Shown here in pieces: positions 14,308 to 21,219 of a stretch of 21,219 nucleotides of DNA. Every line of letters starts with the position of its first letter. The first letter of the stretch is position 1. The stretch is from positions 1-21,219 of the forward strand of contig CAMDJU010000014.1 of assembly GCA_945900695.1 (NCBI GenBank). The letters run 5' to 3'. This DNA comes from Bordetella parapertussis (GTDB taxonomy: Bacteria; Pseudomonadota; Gammaproteobacteria; Burkholderiales; Burkholderiaceae_C). The position numbers and the translations under genes are program-made. The notes under the pieces were generated by a model. That model was not told the origin of the DNA and searched no databases. It saw only the letters and a program-made list of their open reading frames with translations.

Positions 14308-15450
14308 ATGGCCTGTATCGTTAAGTTTATTGCTCTTGTATTTATTTCAATCAGTTTTACCTTGGCAACGCCACTCGCACAGGCGCAAATGGCTCGCGCT
14401 CAAGTCGTCGCTTCAAATCTGCAAAATCCCTGGGCCCTAGCGTTTTTACCTGATGGCCGGTTTTTAGTCACCGAGCGGCCCGGGCGATTACGCGTGATTG
14501 AGCCAAATGGTGAGCTGGGGGAGCCGGTTCTTGGTCTTCCTGGTATGGCGGCGCAAGGTCAAGGCGGTTTGATGGATGTGCTGTTAGATAATGATTTTGT
14601 TAGCAACAATACCTTGTACTTTTGCTTTTCTGAGCCAGGCCAAGGTGGCAACAGTACCGCGCTTGCGAGGGCCCGCTTGTCGTCTGACCGTTTGCGACTA
14701 GAAGGGCTCAAGATTATTTTCAGTCAGAAGCCAAAGGTGGTGAGCAGTGCACATTTCGGGTGTCGAATCGTTGAAAGCCAGACTAATGGCAAGCCCGATG
14801 GAATGCTTTACCTGACCTTGGGTGACCGATACAGCCAGATGAACGACGCGCAAACTCTGAACAATCATCAAGGCAAAATCGTCAGAATTTACAAAGACGG
14901 CCGCGTGCCCGATAACAACCCATTTGTAAAGCGTTCGGGTGCACTACCGGAAATATGGTCTTATGGGCACCGAAACGTACAGGGTGCTGTCTTGTCCCCC
15001 GATGGCAGCTTATGGACGCATGAACACGGTCCGCAAGGGGGTGATGAGATCAACCCAGTTTTACCTGGACGTAACTACGGCTGGCCGGTGATCACATATG
15101 GTGAAAACTACGGCGGAGGAAAAATTGGCCAAGGCCTAACCTCTCAAAAGGGTATGGAGCAGCCTTTGCATTACTGGCTTCCATCTATTGCGCCATCAGG
15201 CATGGTCTTTTTGAGCAGCGAACGCTACGGCAGCGCTTGGGTGGGCAACCTCTTTGTCGGTTCGCTCAAATTTGCTTACCTCAATCGTGTTGAACTCAGC
15301 CAACCGTTTGGCGGTAAAGTCATTGGCGAGCAAAAGCTTCTTGAAGATCTCGGTCAGCGAATTCGCGATGTTCGACAGGGCCCCGATGGATGGTTATATG
15401 TGCTCACCGATAATGCGCGTGGACAGTTGATACGGTTGGTGCTGAAATAA
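14308..15450 (+). CDS. PQQ-dependent aldose sugar dehydrogenase-like protein (exported)
   Basis: The 380-residue protein belongs to the glucose/sorbosone dehydrogenase family (soluble PQQ aldose dehydrogenases such as E. coli YliI), beta-propellers that oxidise sugars in the periplasm. An N-terminal signal peptide is visible (KFIALVFISISFTLATPLAQAQ, cleavage near residue 26). Family motifs follow: NLQNPWALAFLPDGRFLVTERPGRL, GGLMDV, LTLGDRY, NNHQGKIVRIYKDG, PEIWSYGHRNVQG, WTHEHGPQGGDEIN, GRNYGWPVITYGENY and VRQGPDGWLYVLTD. No PQQ-synthesis genes are in the window. The ribosome site is weak (GAAAGA). It appears to be a single-gene unit; BLUF starts 74 bases later and could be read through. Confidence 0.9.
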   Translation: MACIVKFIALVFISISFTLATPLAQAQMARAQVVASNLQNPWALAFLPDGRFLVTERPGRLRVIEPNGELGEPVLGLPGMAAQGQGGLMDVLLDNDFVSNNTLYFCFSEPGQGGNSTALARARLSSDRLRLEGLKIIFSQKPKVVSSAHFGCRIVESQTNGKPDGMLYLTLGDRYSQMNDAQTLNNHQGKIVRIYKDGRVPDNNPFVKRSGALPEIWSYGHRNVQGAVLSPDGSLWTHEHGPQGGDEINPVLPGRNYGWPVITYGENYGGGKIGQGLTSQKGMEQPLHYWLPSIAPSGMVFLSSERYGSAWVGNLFVGSLKFAYLNRVELSQPFGGKVIGEQKLLEDLGQRIRDVRQGPDGWLYVLTDNARGQLIRLVLK

Positions 15451-15524
15451 AGAAACAACTTAATCAGCTTGGCTGCTTCTTGTTGTGGTACCTGCATTTT
15501 GATCTGAATATAAAGGTTTGAGAA

Positions 15525-15956
15525 ATGACTTCTTCATTCACCAATTCAATACAAGCCCTTGACCAACAACTCATTCAATTGGTTTATCGAAGCCGTTCGC
15601 TTATAGAGGGTGCTGAGTACGACAAACTAATGGCTACATGCCTGCGCAACAATCCAACCCGCGGTATTACGGGGGTTTTAATCTCACATTCAGGCTGGTT
15701 CCTCCAAGTGCTAGAAGGCTCCGCAGCAAATGTCAACTCACTCTTTAAAGTCATAGAAAGTGATCCCCGACATTCTGACTTCCTTCTCTTAAGGTTCAAC
15801 GCTGTTGAGGCAAGGGACTTCAGTGATTGGTCGATGGCTTCAATAGAAGTTGATGAGCAGCGTTTTATCAACATAGCAAATCAAGCGTTGCATGCTGAAG
15901 ATGTAGCTATGTCAGCAGTCAGGGATTTCCTGTGCTACGGTAAATGGATAGATTGA
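15525..15956 (+). CDS. BLUF-domain blue-light sensor (short)
   Basis: The 143-residue protein is a stand-alone BLUF domain, which binds FAD and senses blue light. It starts with about 16 extra residues, then IQLVYRSRS with the key tyrosine Y21, NNPTRGITGVLI with the flavin-contacting asparagines N42/N43, GWFLQVLEG with the essential glutamine Q61, and DWSMASIE with W102 and M104. All residues needed for the photocycle are thus retained. The C-terminal about 35 residues would form the cap helices. No effector domain is fused, so it would signal through a partner protein, as PixD does; none is recognisable beside it. An AAGG ribosome site lies about eight bases before the ATG. Confidence 0.92.
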   Translation: MTSSFTNSIQALDQQLIQLVYRSRSLIEGAEYDKLMATCLRNNPTRGITGVLISHSGWFLQVLEGSAANVNSLFKVIESDPRHSDFLLLRFNAVEARDFSDWSMASIEVDEQRFINIANQALHAEDVAMSAVRDFLCYGKWID

Positions 15957-16030
15957 ATTCAAGTGCTGGTTTTCTTTGATGAAAATGCCAAGTTGGTCAG
16001 ATAAAAAGTCCGCCCTGAACAATTGAATTT

Positions 16031-16056
16031 TTCAAACTCCAACACCATAGTTTGAA
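16031..16056. terminator. Inverted repeat between convergent genes
   Basis: TTCAAACT (16031-16038) and AGTTTGAA (16049-16056) form a perfect 8-bp stem with a 10-base loop. A further CAAACT (16064-16069) could pair with AGTTTG instead. It lies between the ends of the converging BLUF and phosphodiesterase genes, where a bidirectional terminator is expected. The stem is AT-rich and lacks a strong T-run, so it may be weak. Confidence 0.4.
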
Positions 16057-16096
16057 TTTCGTGCAAACTGGGATTTAGTCGAGTGGTTCAAATCAA

Positions 16097-16912
16097 TCAA
16101 TCGATCAACTTTCCGTCGATCCGAAATGGATAGGGCCCAGGGAAATTACCGATGACGGCAGTATGGGTGACCAATCGCTGACCGTCCCACAAGTGCAGTT
16201 GGTATCCGGGCGGTTCCAAAACATAGTTGTCGGGTCCATCCACGCTCAGGTCGAGAGCTATTTGGTGCGCAGGACTCGGGCATGTCGATGCGATGCTACC
16301 TCCAAATCGCGCTTGTATTGATCGATGCAGGTGGCCGCATGCCAGTCGCTCAACTTGGGGGTGGCGCAATATGACAGCTTCAAGCATGTCCGCACCATCC
16401 AGTCCCAGTATGTCCATATGGCCTAAACCAGTGCGAAATGGAGGATGGTGCATCACCACGAGAGTCGGAGTATCTGGCTTTTCAGCGAGGGTTTGGTCAA
16501 GCCATTGCAAGCGCTCATCACACAAGCGTCCACCTCCTTGCCCGGGAATGAGTGTGTCCAATGCGACTATGCGCACAGGGTAGTCATCAATCGCGTATTG
16601 CACAAACGGTAGCCATTGACGCAAGTAGGTATGTTTAGGAAATGCTCGACGCAATGCTTCACGCTCGTCATGATTCCCGGGGATCAAGTACATGGGCATG
16701 GTCAGTGGCTTTAGCAAAGTTGCGAGCAGTGCGTACTCGTCATCACGACCATAATCTACCAAGTCACCAGTCAGTAGCACCACATCGGGTCGCTGTTTCA
16801 ATTGCATCACGCTATCGACACAGCGCTCAAGCATGGTTGCTGTATCAACAATGCCGTATGCGGGTTTTCGCCCAGCCTTCAGATGGGTGTCGGTGATCTG
16901 GCAAAAAAGCAT
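16097..16912 (-). CDS. Class III metallophosphodiesterase (CpdA/GpdQ-like)
   Basis: The 271-residue cytoplasmic protein has every metal-binding motif of the calcineurin-like fold in order: DTH (D8, H10), GDLVD (D50), GNHD (N80, H81), MHHPP (H155) and GHLH (H194, H196). This layout, with ITDTHL at the N-terminus and PAYGIVDTATML after it, is that of class III cyclic-nucleotide or glycerophosphodiester phosphodiesterases. It starts one base after the stop of the transporter ATPase gene, with a GGGGGATT ribosome site, and is the last gene of that operon. I therefore infer that it hydrolyses the imported compound or a related phosphodiester, rather than acting only on cAMP. Confidence 0.9.
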   Translation of the reverse strand: MLFCQITDTHLKAGRKPAYGIVDTATMLERCVDSVMQLKQRPDVVLLTGDLVDYGRDDEYALLATLLKPLTMPMYLIPGNHDEREALRRAFPKHTYLRQWLPFVQYAIDDYPVRIVALDTLIPGQGGGRLCDERLQWLDQTLAEKPDTPTLVVMHHPPFRTGLGHMDILGLDGADMLEAVILRHPQVERLACGHLHRSIQARFGGSIASTCPSPAHQIALDLSVDGPDNYVLEPPGYQLHLWDGQRLVTHTAVIGNFPGPYPFRIDGKLID

Positions 16913-16913
16913 T

Positions 16914-17957
16914 TCAATCCCCCAAGCTTATGAGCGTTTGTGGATCAAGGGTGAATTCAACGGTCTCGCCCTTTGCGAAATTATGTCGCTCAAATACGCG
17001 AGCTATAACAAGATCTGGCGCACCAGCATCGAGCAACAAACGAACATGGTCGCCAAGAAAAAAAGCTTTGACCACCTGCGCAGTGAAGTTACCGCTGCCC
17101 GGCACTGCAAGCTTGAGGTCCTCTGGCCGAAACATCAGACCCGCAGTTGGTGATGGGCCGGTCCAGCGGACATTTCCCCCCGGGAAGACCAGTAGACCAC
17201 TTTCTACTTGACCAAAAATACGATTCATTGTTCCGACGAAATCAGCCACAAAAGCATTGACTGGTGATCGGTAAATTTCTTCAGGGGTACCTATCTGGGC
17301 AATGCGTCCTTCGTGCATCACGGCTATGCGATCACCCAGTGCCATGGCTTCACCTTGATCGTGGGTAACGTAGACAGTGGTGATTCCCAGGGAGCGCAAA
17401 AGACGGTCGATTTCAACTCGAAGGCTTTCGCGCAATTTGGCATCCAGCGCTGTCAAGGGTTCATCGAGCAGCAAAACCCGTGGGCGGGGTGCAATTGCGC
17501 GGGCAAGTGCCACTCGTTGACGTTGTCCCCCAGACAATTGGTCTATACGCCGTTTCGCCAGATCTGAAATGTGCATCATCTCCAGTGATTCGCGGACCCG
17601 TTGTGCTCGTTCATCAAAAGGTACTTTACGCACTCGCAAGCCGTATGCGACATTTTCTTCAACACTCATATTGGGGAAAAGCGCATAGCTTTGGAACACC
17701 ATACCCACATTACGCCGTTCAATAGGAACAGAAGTAACATCTTCGTCGTCAAACCACACTTTGCCGCCCTCATCAGGCTCGTCAAGGCCTGCAAGAAGGC
17801 GTAGAGTTGTAGTCTTGCCGCAACCGGATGGTCCTAAAAAGACCACTGTTTCACCAGCTTGAATGGTGAGGTCTGTTGCTTCGAGTGCGCGTGTGCCATC
17901 TTCATACGTGCGTGCGCATTGTTCTAGTCGAATGCTGACATTGCCTGCTGTGCTCAT
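16914..17957 (-). CDS. ABC transporter ATPase (Fe3+/polyamine/phosphonate type)
   Basis: The 347-residue ATPase has Walker A GPSGCGKTT (42-50), the Q-loop in MVFQSYALFPNMSVEENVAYGLR, signature LSGGQRQRVALARA (141-154), Walker B VLLLDEP (161-167) and the switch histidine in VYVTHDQGEAM. The C-terminal about 100 residues form a TOBE-like domain (MFRPEDLKLAV). This is the CUT1/PotA/FbpC-type layout. The frame is open to 17993, but the ATG at 17957 overlaps the permease stop as ATGA and gives the usual N-terminus, so I chose it. It energises the two permeases encoded upstream. Confidence 0.93.
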   Translation of the reverse strand: MSTAGNVSIRLEQCARTYEDGTRALEATDLTIQAGETVVFLGPSGCGKTTTLRLLAGLDEPDEGGKVWFDDEDVTSVPIERRNVGMVFQSYALFPNMSVEENVAYGLRVRKVPFDERAQRVRESLEMMHISDLAKRRIDQLSGGQRQRVALARAIAPRPRVLLLDEPLTALDAKLRESLRVEIDRLLRSLGITTVYVTHDQGEAMALGDRIAVMHEGRIAQIGTPEEIYRSPVNAFVADFVGTMNRIFGQVESGLLVFPGGNVRWTGPSPTAGLMFRPEDLKLAVPGSGNFTAQVVKAFFLGDHVRLLLDAGAPDLVIARVFERHNFAKGETVEFTLDPQTLISLGD

Positions 17958-18769
17958 ATTCGCTTTCTTTGGCTGATGGCGTTTGACGCCCATTGCATGG
18001 CAATCAACAGCGGAACGATAATGACGAAAAACACCAACGTGTAGGCGCTTCCGACTTCTAGCCGAAGTGAGGCGTATGTGTCGGCCAAACCAACAGGCAG
18101 CGTCTGTGTCAGTGGTGTGTGCAACAAAAGCGTGATGTTGAACTCACCTAGGGAAAGCGTCACCACCATCAACGAACCCGCAATGATTCCGGAGCTGCAA
18201 TTGGGCAAAATAATGCCAAAGAAACGCTGGGTAAAGTTTGCGCCCAAGCTGCGCGCACCTTCTTCCAACGTTTTTAAATCGATCGAGGACATCACCGCAA
18301 GCACTGAGCGAACCATGAATGGCAGTGTGAACAATACGTGGCCTACCAATATAAAGAGCCAACTGGTACGAAAACTCCCCGAGCTGCCATAGGTCACGAT
18401 CAACGCGAGCGAAGTCGCTATGCCAGGTACTGCCACTGGCATCACCAGTAATTCTTCGATTGCACGGGTAAAAGCATTTTGGCGCTTGGCCAGAACATAA
18501 GCTGCTGGTATGCCCAACAGCAAAGTAATGGCGAGGCATGATATGGCGAGTTGCAGCGACAGCAGGATAGGGCCACGGTAATCGGTCAATACTTTTTCAA
18601 CCCATTGAGCGGTCAGACCGCCGGACACGCCAGTCATGTAATTAAGTGTCACGCCAGCGGCCATTGACATGGCAACCGGCACGATCAAGAACGCGCATAC
18701 CGTCAGCGTGAATGCAAGCTGCGTCCAAAACAGTGGTGAACGACGTGGTTTTTTGATTGAGGCTTGCAC
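17954..18769 (-). CDS. ABC transporter permease (second permease)
   Basis: The 271-residue inner-membrane protein has about six hydrophobic segments and the binding-protein-dependent permease signature EEGARSLGANFTQRFFGIILP (about 190-211), which docks on the ATPase. It begins with a GTG (VQASIKKPRRSPLFW), preceded by GGATAAG, five bases after the stop of the first permease. The family is that of Fe3+, spermidine/putrescine and 2-aminoethylphosphonate importers. It pairs with the neighbouring permease to form the channel. Its stop overlaps the ATPase start. Confidence 0.92.
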   Translation of the reverse strand: MQASIKKPRRSPLFWTQLAFTLTVCAFLIVPVAMSMAAGVTLNYMTGVSGGLTAQWVEKVLTDYRGPILLSLQLAISCLAITLLLGIPAAYVLAKRQNAFTRAIEELLVMPVAVPGIATSLALIVTYGSSGSFRTSWLFILVGHVLFTLPFMVRSVLAVMSSIDLKTLEEGARSLGANFTQRFFGIILPNCSSGIIAGSLMVVTLSLGEFNITLLLHTPLTQTLPVGLADTYASLRLEVGSAYTLVFFVIIVPLLIAMQWASNAISQRKRI

Positions 18770-18774
18770 GACGC

Positions 18775-19560
18775 TTATCCAGAAGCGGCGACTGAGGAAC
18801 CGCTCAGCGAACGGGCAAAAGCGAGTGCTGCCCAGGTGATTGCGCCAAGAACAAATGACAAAGCAGCCGCCATGGCGACATTGGCCTGGAGCGTGAACTC
18901 GGTATAGATGACCATAGGCACAACATTGATGCGTGTGGCGAGTGTGAAGGCCGTACCAAAAGCACCCATAGACGTCGCAAAACAGATAGCACCTGCAGCG
19001 AGAAAAGCTGGTTTTAGCGCAGGGAAAATGACGTCGCGAACCACCATAAATGGACCAGCGCCAAGAGAACGAGCCGCTTCTTCCAATCGCGGATCAAGCT
19101 TTTCAGCAGCCGCCATCACAGTCAGGATGGTGCGAGGGATTGAAAAATAAACATATCCCATGAAAAGGCCGGCCATTGAATAAGCGAATACCAAGCGCTC
19201 TCCGAAGAGCAAATCGGTGATGTCTGGTACCAGCCCCTGGCGACCCGCAAGCATGATCACCATGAAGCCGATCACCACACCTGGAAAAGCCAGGGGTAGC
19301 GTCAACATTGCTGTCAAAAATGTGCGACCACGAAATCGGTTGCGTTCAAGGAAGACACCCGTTATGCCAGACACAATGAGCGTAAACAATGTGACTCCAG
19401 CCGAAAGCGCAATCGTCGCGCTGAAGCTTTTAAGGTATCGTGTCTCGGTAAAAACAGCCCAGTAGGCTGACCACCCGAGCTTGCCGCTGCCACCGATGAC
19501 CACAAGTTGGGCCAACGGCAGCAGGAAGAAAGCTGCAAACAAAATCGCGACGGGTGCCAT
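18775..19560 (-). CDS. ABC transporter permease (first permease; start uncertain)
   Basis: The 261-residue product from ATG 19560 is a permease with about six membrane segments and the EAA-type loop LEEAARSLGAGPFMVVRDVIFPALKP. However, this ATG has no ribosome site and would put the protein start right at the first membrane helix (MAPVAILFAAFFLLP). The frame is open 15 codons further to 19605 (ISSQTLRERVQLATL), where an ATT overlaps the stop of the binding-protein gene as TGATT, seven bases after GGAAG. A CTG lies one codon earlier. A non-standard start giving about 276 residues is therefore likely; no ATG, GTG or TTG exists in the extra part. Confidence 0.88.
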   Translation of the reverse strand: MAPVAILFAAFFLLPLAQLVVIGGSGKLGWSAYWAVFTETRYLKSFSATIALSAGVTLFTLIVSGITGVFLERNRFRGRTFLTAMLTLPLAFPGVVIGFMVIMLAGRQGLVPDITDLLFGERLVFAYSMAGLFMGYVYFSIPRTILTVMAAAEKLDPRLEEAARSLGAGPFMVVRDVIFPALKPAFLAAGAICFATSMGAFGTAFTLATRINVVPMVIYTEFTLQANVAMAAALSFVLGAITWAALAFARSLSGSSVAASG

Positions 19561-19604
19561 CAGTGTGGCAAGCTGAACACGCTCCCGCAGAGTCTGTGAA
19601 GAAA

Positions 19605-20627
19605 TCAGCCTACTTCCTTTTGATAGCGATCAGCGATGACCTTGGATGCAGCGGCAAGTTTGAAAACATCCACTGCTTGCGTGCGCTTGTACTCTGAATC
19701 TGGCAAAAAGCGCGAGCGTGCTTCGGTGGACATGGCTGAGGCAAAAACGGGACGCAGGTAGGCGTTAGCCCAGTGGCGCTGACCTTCATCCGAAAGTACG
19801 AAATCAAGAACTTTTCTGCCGTTATCAGCATTGGGCCCTTTGTTGACCAAGCCCATGATGTAGGGCAATGCAACTGTTCCTTCTGATGGAATAACGAACT
19901 GCACTGGTGCTTTATCGGTGTGTTGGCCGCGATACGCGTTGAAGTCGTAATCTAACAAGATCGGAATCTCTCCCGAAATAACACGTGCATAGGAGGTCTG
20001 TGTTGGCACAATGGGTGCGTTAGCCTGCAAATTCTTAAAGAAACGTAAGGCTGGATCAAAGTTTTCGTAACTTCCACCCAGAGCCAAGTTGACAGCCACC
20101 ACACCGACTTGACCAACTGCAGCGCTAGCTGGATTCAAATACCCGATCATCCCTTTATAAGTGGGGTTTGCAAGGTCCTGCCATGAGCGCGGCACTGGTT
20201 TGCCGCGCAATGCTGCAGTGTTTACAAACAGTCCTAAAGTGCCGGAATGTATGGTGAACCAAAAACCATCCCTATCCTTGAAACCGTCGGGAATTTCATT
20301 CCAACGCTGCGGTTTGTAAGGGGTGAGCACCCCAGCTTCACGCGCTTGTGGCCCAAATTGACCGCCAAGGTATGTGATGTCGGCTACAGGATTATTCTTT
20401 TCTGCAATCAAAGCGGCCATAGATTGGCCAGAGTTTTTGTTATCTGGGGGAACTGATATGTTAAGTTTTTGATTAACCAGCCTCAGCATGCCCCCCCAAT
20501 CTGCCCATTCTGTTGGGCAGTTGTAGCAGAGTGCACGAGAAGCCTGAGCAAAGGTGCTAAGAGGTATAGGTAGCACAGCGGCAGCACCAATAGCAGCTGA
20601 ACTTTGAATGAGGCGACGACGATCCAT
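19605..20627 (-). CDS. ABC transporter periplasmic substrate-binding protein
   Basis: The 340-residue protein is an extracellular solute-binding protein of the Fe3+/thiamine/2-aminoethylphosphonate type. It starts MDRRRLIQSSAAIGAAAVLPI with a signal ending near TFAQA; the RRRLIQ string resembles a Tat signal. Family features include ADITYLGGQFGPQAREAGVL, GTLGLFVNTAALRGKPVPRSWQDLANPTYKGMIGYLNPAS, and GLVNKGPNADNGRKVLDFVLSDEGQ. The ligand cannot be read, but no classical iron-binding tyrosine pair is obvious to me, and the phosphodiesterase downstream favours a phosphorus-containing compound. It is the first gene of the operon, with an AGGGGAA ribosome site. Confidence 0.9.
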   Translation of the reverse strand: MDRRRLIQSSAAIGAAAVLPIPLSTFAQASRALCYNCPTEWADWGGMLRLVNQKLNISVPPDNKNSGQSMAALIAEKNNPVADITYLGGQFGPQAREAGVLTPYKPQRWNEIPDGFKDRDGFWFTIHSGTLGLFVNTAALRGKPVPRSWQDLANPTYKGMIGYLNPASAAVGQVGVVAVNLALGGSYENFDPALRFFKNLQANAPIVPTQTSYARVISGEIPILLDYDFNAYRGQHTDKAPVQFVIPSEGTVALPYIMGLVNKGPNADNGRKVLDFVLSDEGQRHWANAYLRPVFASAMSTEARSRFLPDSEYKRTQAVDVFKLAAASKVIADRYQKEVG

Positions 20628-20946
20628 TTGATTCCCCTATGTAAAAACTAGACAAGCAATTCAGCGTATCGCAAACCTATGACAAAACCATGACCTGGTA
20701 TCTGACGGTTCACGTGAACTCTTTCGTTGCCCGCAGGCCACTCGCACGGGCCTTGATAGGTACCCGGTAATTCACAAATCAGTTGACCAGTAAGATGATG
20801 AAACTGAAATGGAGGAAAGGAGCAAGAATCTTGTATGCTGTTTTTTTATGGGGCTAGAAAAACCCAGTTCTGTCTGCTATTCCTGGATCACCGCTGCGCA
20901 TTTTTTCCAGCGTTGTTTCCCGCTACGAATGCGGGTTCTAGGCATA
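20628..20946. promoter_or_regulatory. Upstream region of the ABC-phosphodiesterase operon
   Basis: These 319 bases contain no supported gene. The operon promoter should lie here, reading left; TTGTCA at about 20686-20681 on the minus strand is a possible -35 box but I see no convincing -10 partner. A perfect 12-bp palindrome is at 20708-20719. Short hairpins CGCTG/CAGCG (about 20892-20912) and CCCGC/GCGGG (20919-20935) lie next to the small ORF on the right; the second could stall transcription from it, though it has no T-run. Confidence 0.45.
20708..20719. promoter_or_regulatory. Perfect palindrome GTTCACGTGAAC, candidate operator
   Basis: The 12 bases GTTCACGTGAAC read the same on both strands. 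They lie 81 bases upstream of the start codon of the binding-protein gene, where a dimeric regulator would bind near the promoter. No regulator gene is linked in this window, so the binding protein cannot be named. Confidence 0.4.
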
Positions 20947-21216
20947 TCAGCTCCTCGATATTCGATAGACCGAGGCAGGGGGCAGATTGAACATGGCACT
21001 TCCAATGCGTTCAGCTCTCAGGCTTTGACGAGCAAGAATCTCGGGCGCAATGGGGCACCTCGTCATATAGGTGAACTGGTACATGGCCGCCCCGGCACGC
21101 AAACTTTGCATGCAGGCACCGACCACGTTCCATTGGGCGCGCAAACCCATGGTCAGCAGTGGCAAGCCAGAGATCACGGCCTGTGCTTGCATGTTGTTCC
21201 AAGGGTCATTACACAT
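20947..21216 (-). CDS. Small protein of unknown function (possibly cut at the window end)
   Basis: The frame encodes at least 89 residues: MCNDPWNNMQAQAVISGL, then LLTMGLRAQWNVVGACMQSLRAGAAMYQF, then RCPIAPEILARQSLRAERIG, ending SVYRISRS. I do not recognise it. The composition (W, M, A and Q in helix-like spacing, no signal peptide) looks like a small amphipathic helical protein, loosely reminiscent of phasin-type granule proteins, but this is only an impression. The frame is still open at the right edge, so the real start may lie beyond. It ends about 320 bases before the ABC operon, on the same strand. Confidence 0.45.
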   Translation of the reverse strand: MCNDPWNNMQAQAVISGLPLLTMGLRAQWNVVGACMQSLRAGAAMYQFTYMTRCPIAPEILARQSLRAERIGSAMFNLPPASVYRISRS

Positions 21217-21219
21217 TCG

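Overview
The window looks like a chromosome segment of a Burkholderiales betaproteobacterium, probably of the Comamonadaceae type. This is inferred from GC-rich coding sequence, the gene families present and their packing; no rRNA or other taxonomic marker gene is present. I see no rRNA, tRNA or CRISPR array.

Region 1 (1-11608, minus strand) is one long, tightly packed catabolic operon. In transcription order it holds two different carotenoid-cleavage-type dioxygenases, a small lipocalin-like protein, a PaaN-type aldehyde dehydrogenase, a nitronate-monooxygenase-like flavoprotein, an SCP2-type thiolase, a DUF1295 membrane reductase-like protein, a classical thiolase, a double-domain HxlR-type regulator, and the LivH and (cut) LivM permeases of a branched-chain-amino-acid-type ABC importer. 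Six junctions are 1- or 4-base stop/start overlaps. The set reads as: import a hydrophobic or aromatic substrate, cleave a C=C bond oxidatively to aldehydes, oxidise the aldehyde, reduce or rearrange, then degrade by CoA-dependent thiolysis. The substrate is unknown; an apocarotenoid/terpenoid or a stilbene-like phenylpropanoid is plausible. This is the strongest candidate for an undescribed system here.

Region 2 (about 11807-13730) is a scar zone between conserved blocks. It holds a broken short-chain dehydrogenase start, the 3' end of an IS3-family transposase with its likely right terminus, a zeta-toxin-like kinase with a 68-residue partner gene overlapping its stop codon, and a 144-bp element with 13-bp perfect terminal inverted repeats. 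That element carries only the first codons of an IS accessory protein.

Region 3 (13731-15956) has three separate genes: a TerB-like protein, a secreted PQQ-type aldose dehydrogenase, and a short BLUF blue-light sensor with all key flavin-site residues.

Region 4 (16097-20627, minus strand) is an operon for an ABC importer of the Fe3+/phosphonate/polyamine type (Tat-like binding protein, two permeases, ATPase), ending in a class III metallophosphodiesterase. The linkage suggests uptake of an organophosphate or phosphodiester that is hydrolysed in the cytoplasm. Upstream lies a 319-base noncoding stretch with a perfect 12-bp palindrome, then a small unrecognised ORF that may be cut by the window end.
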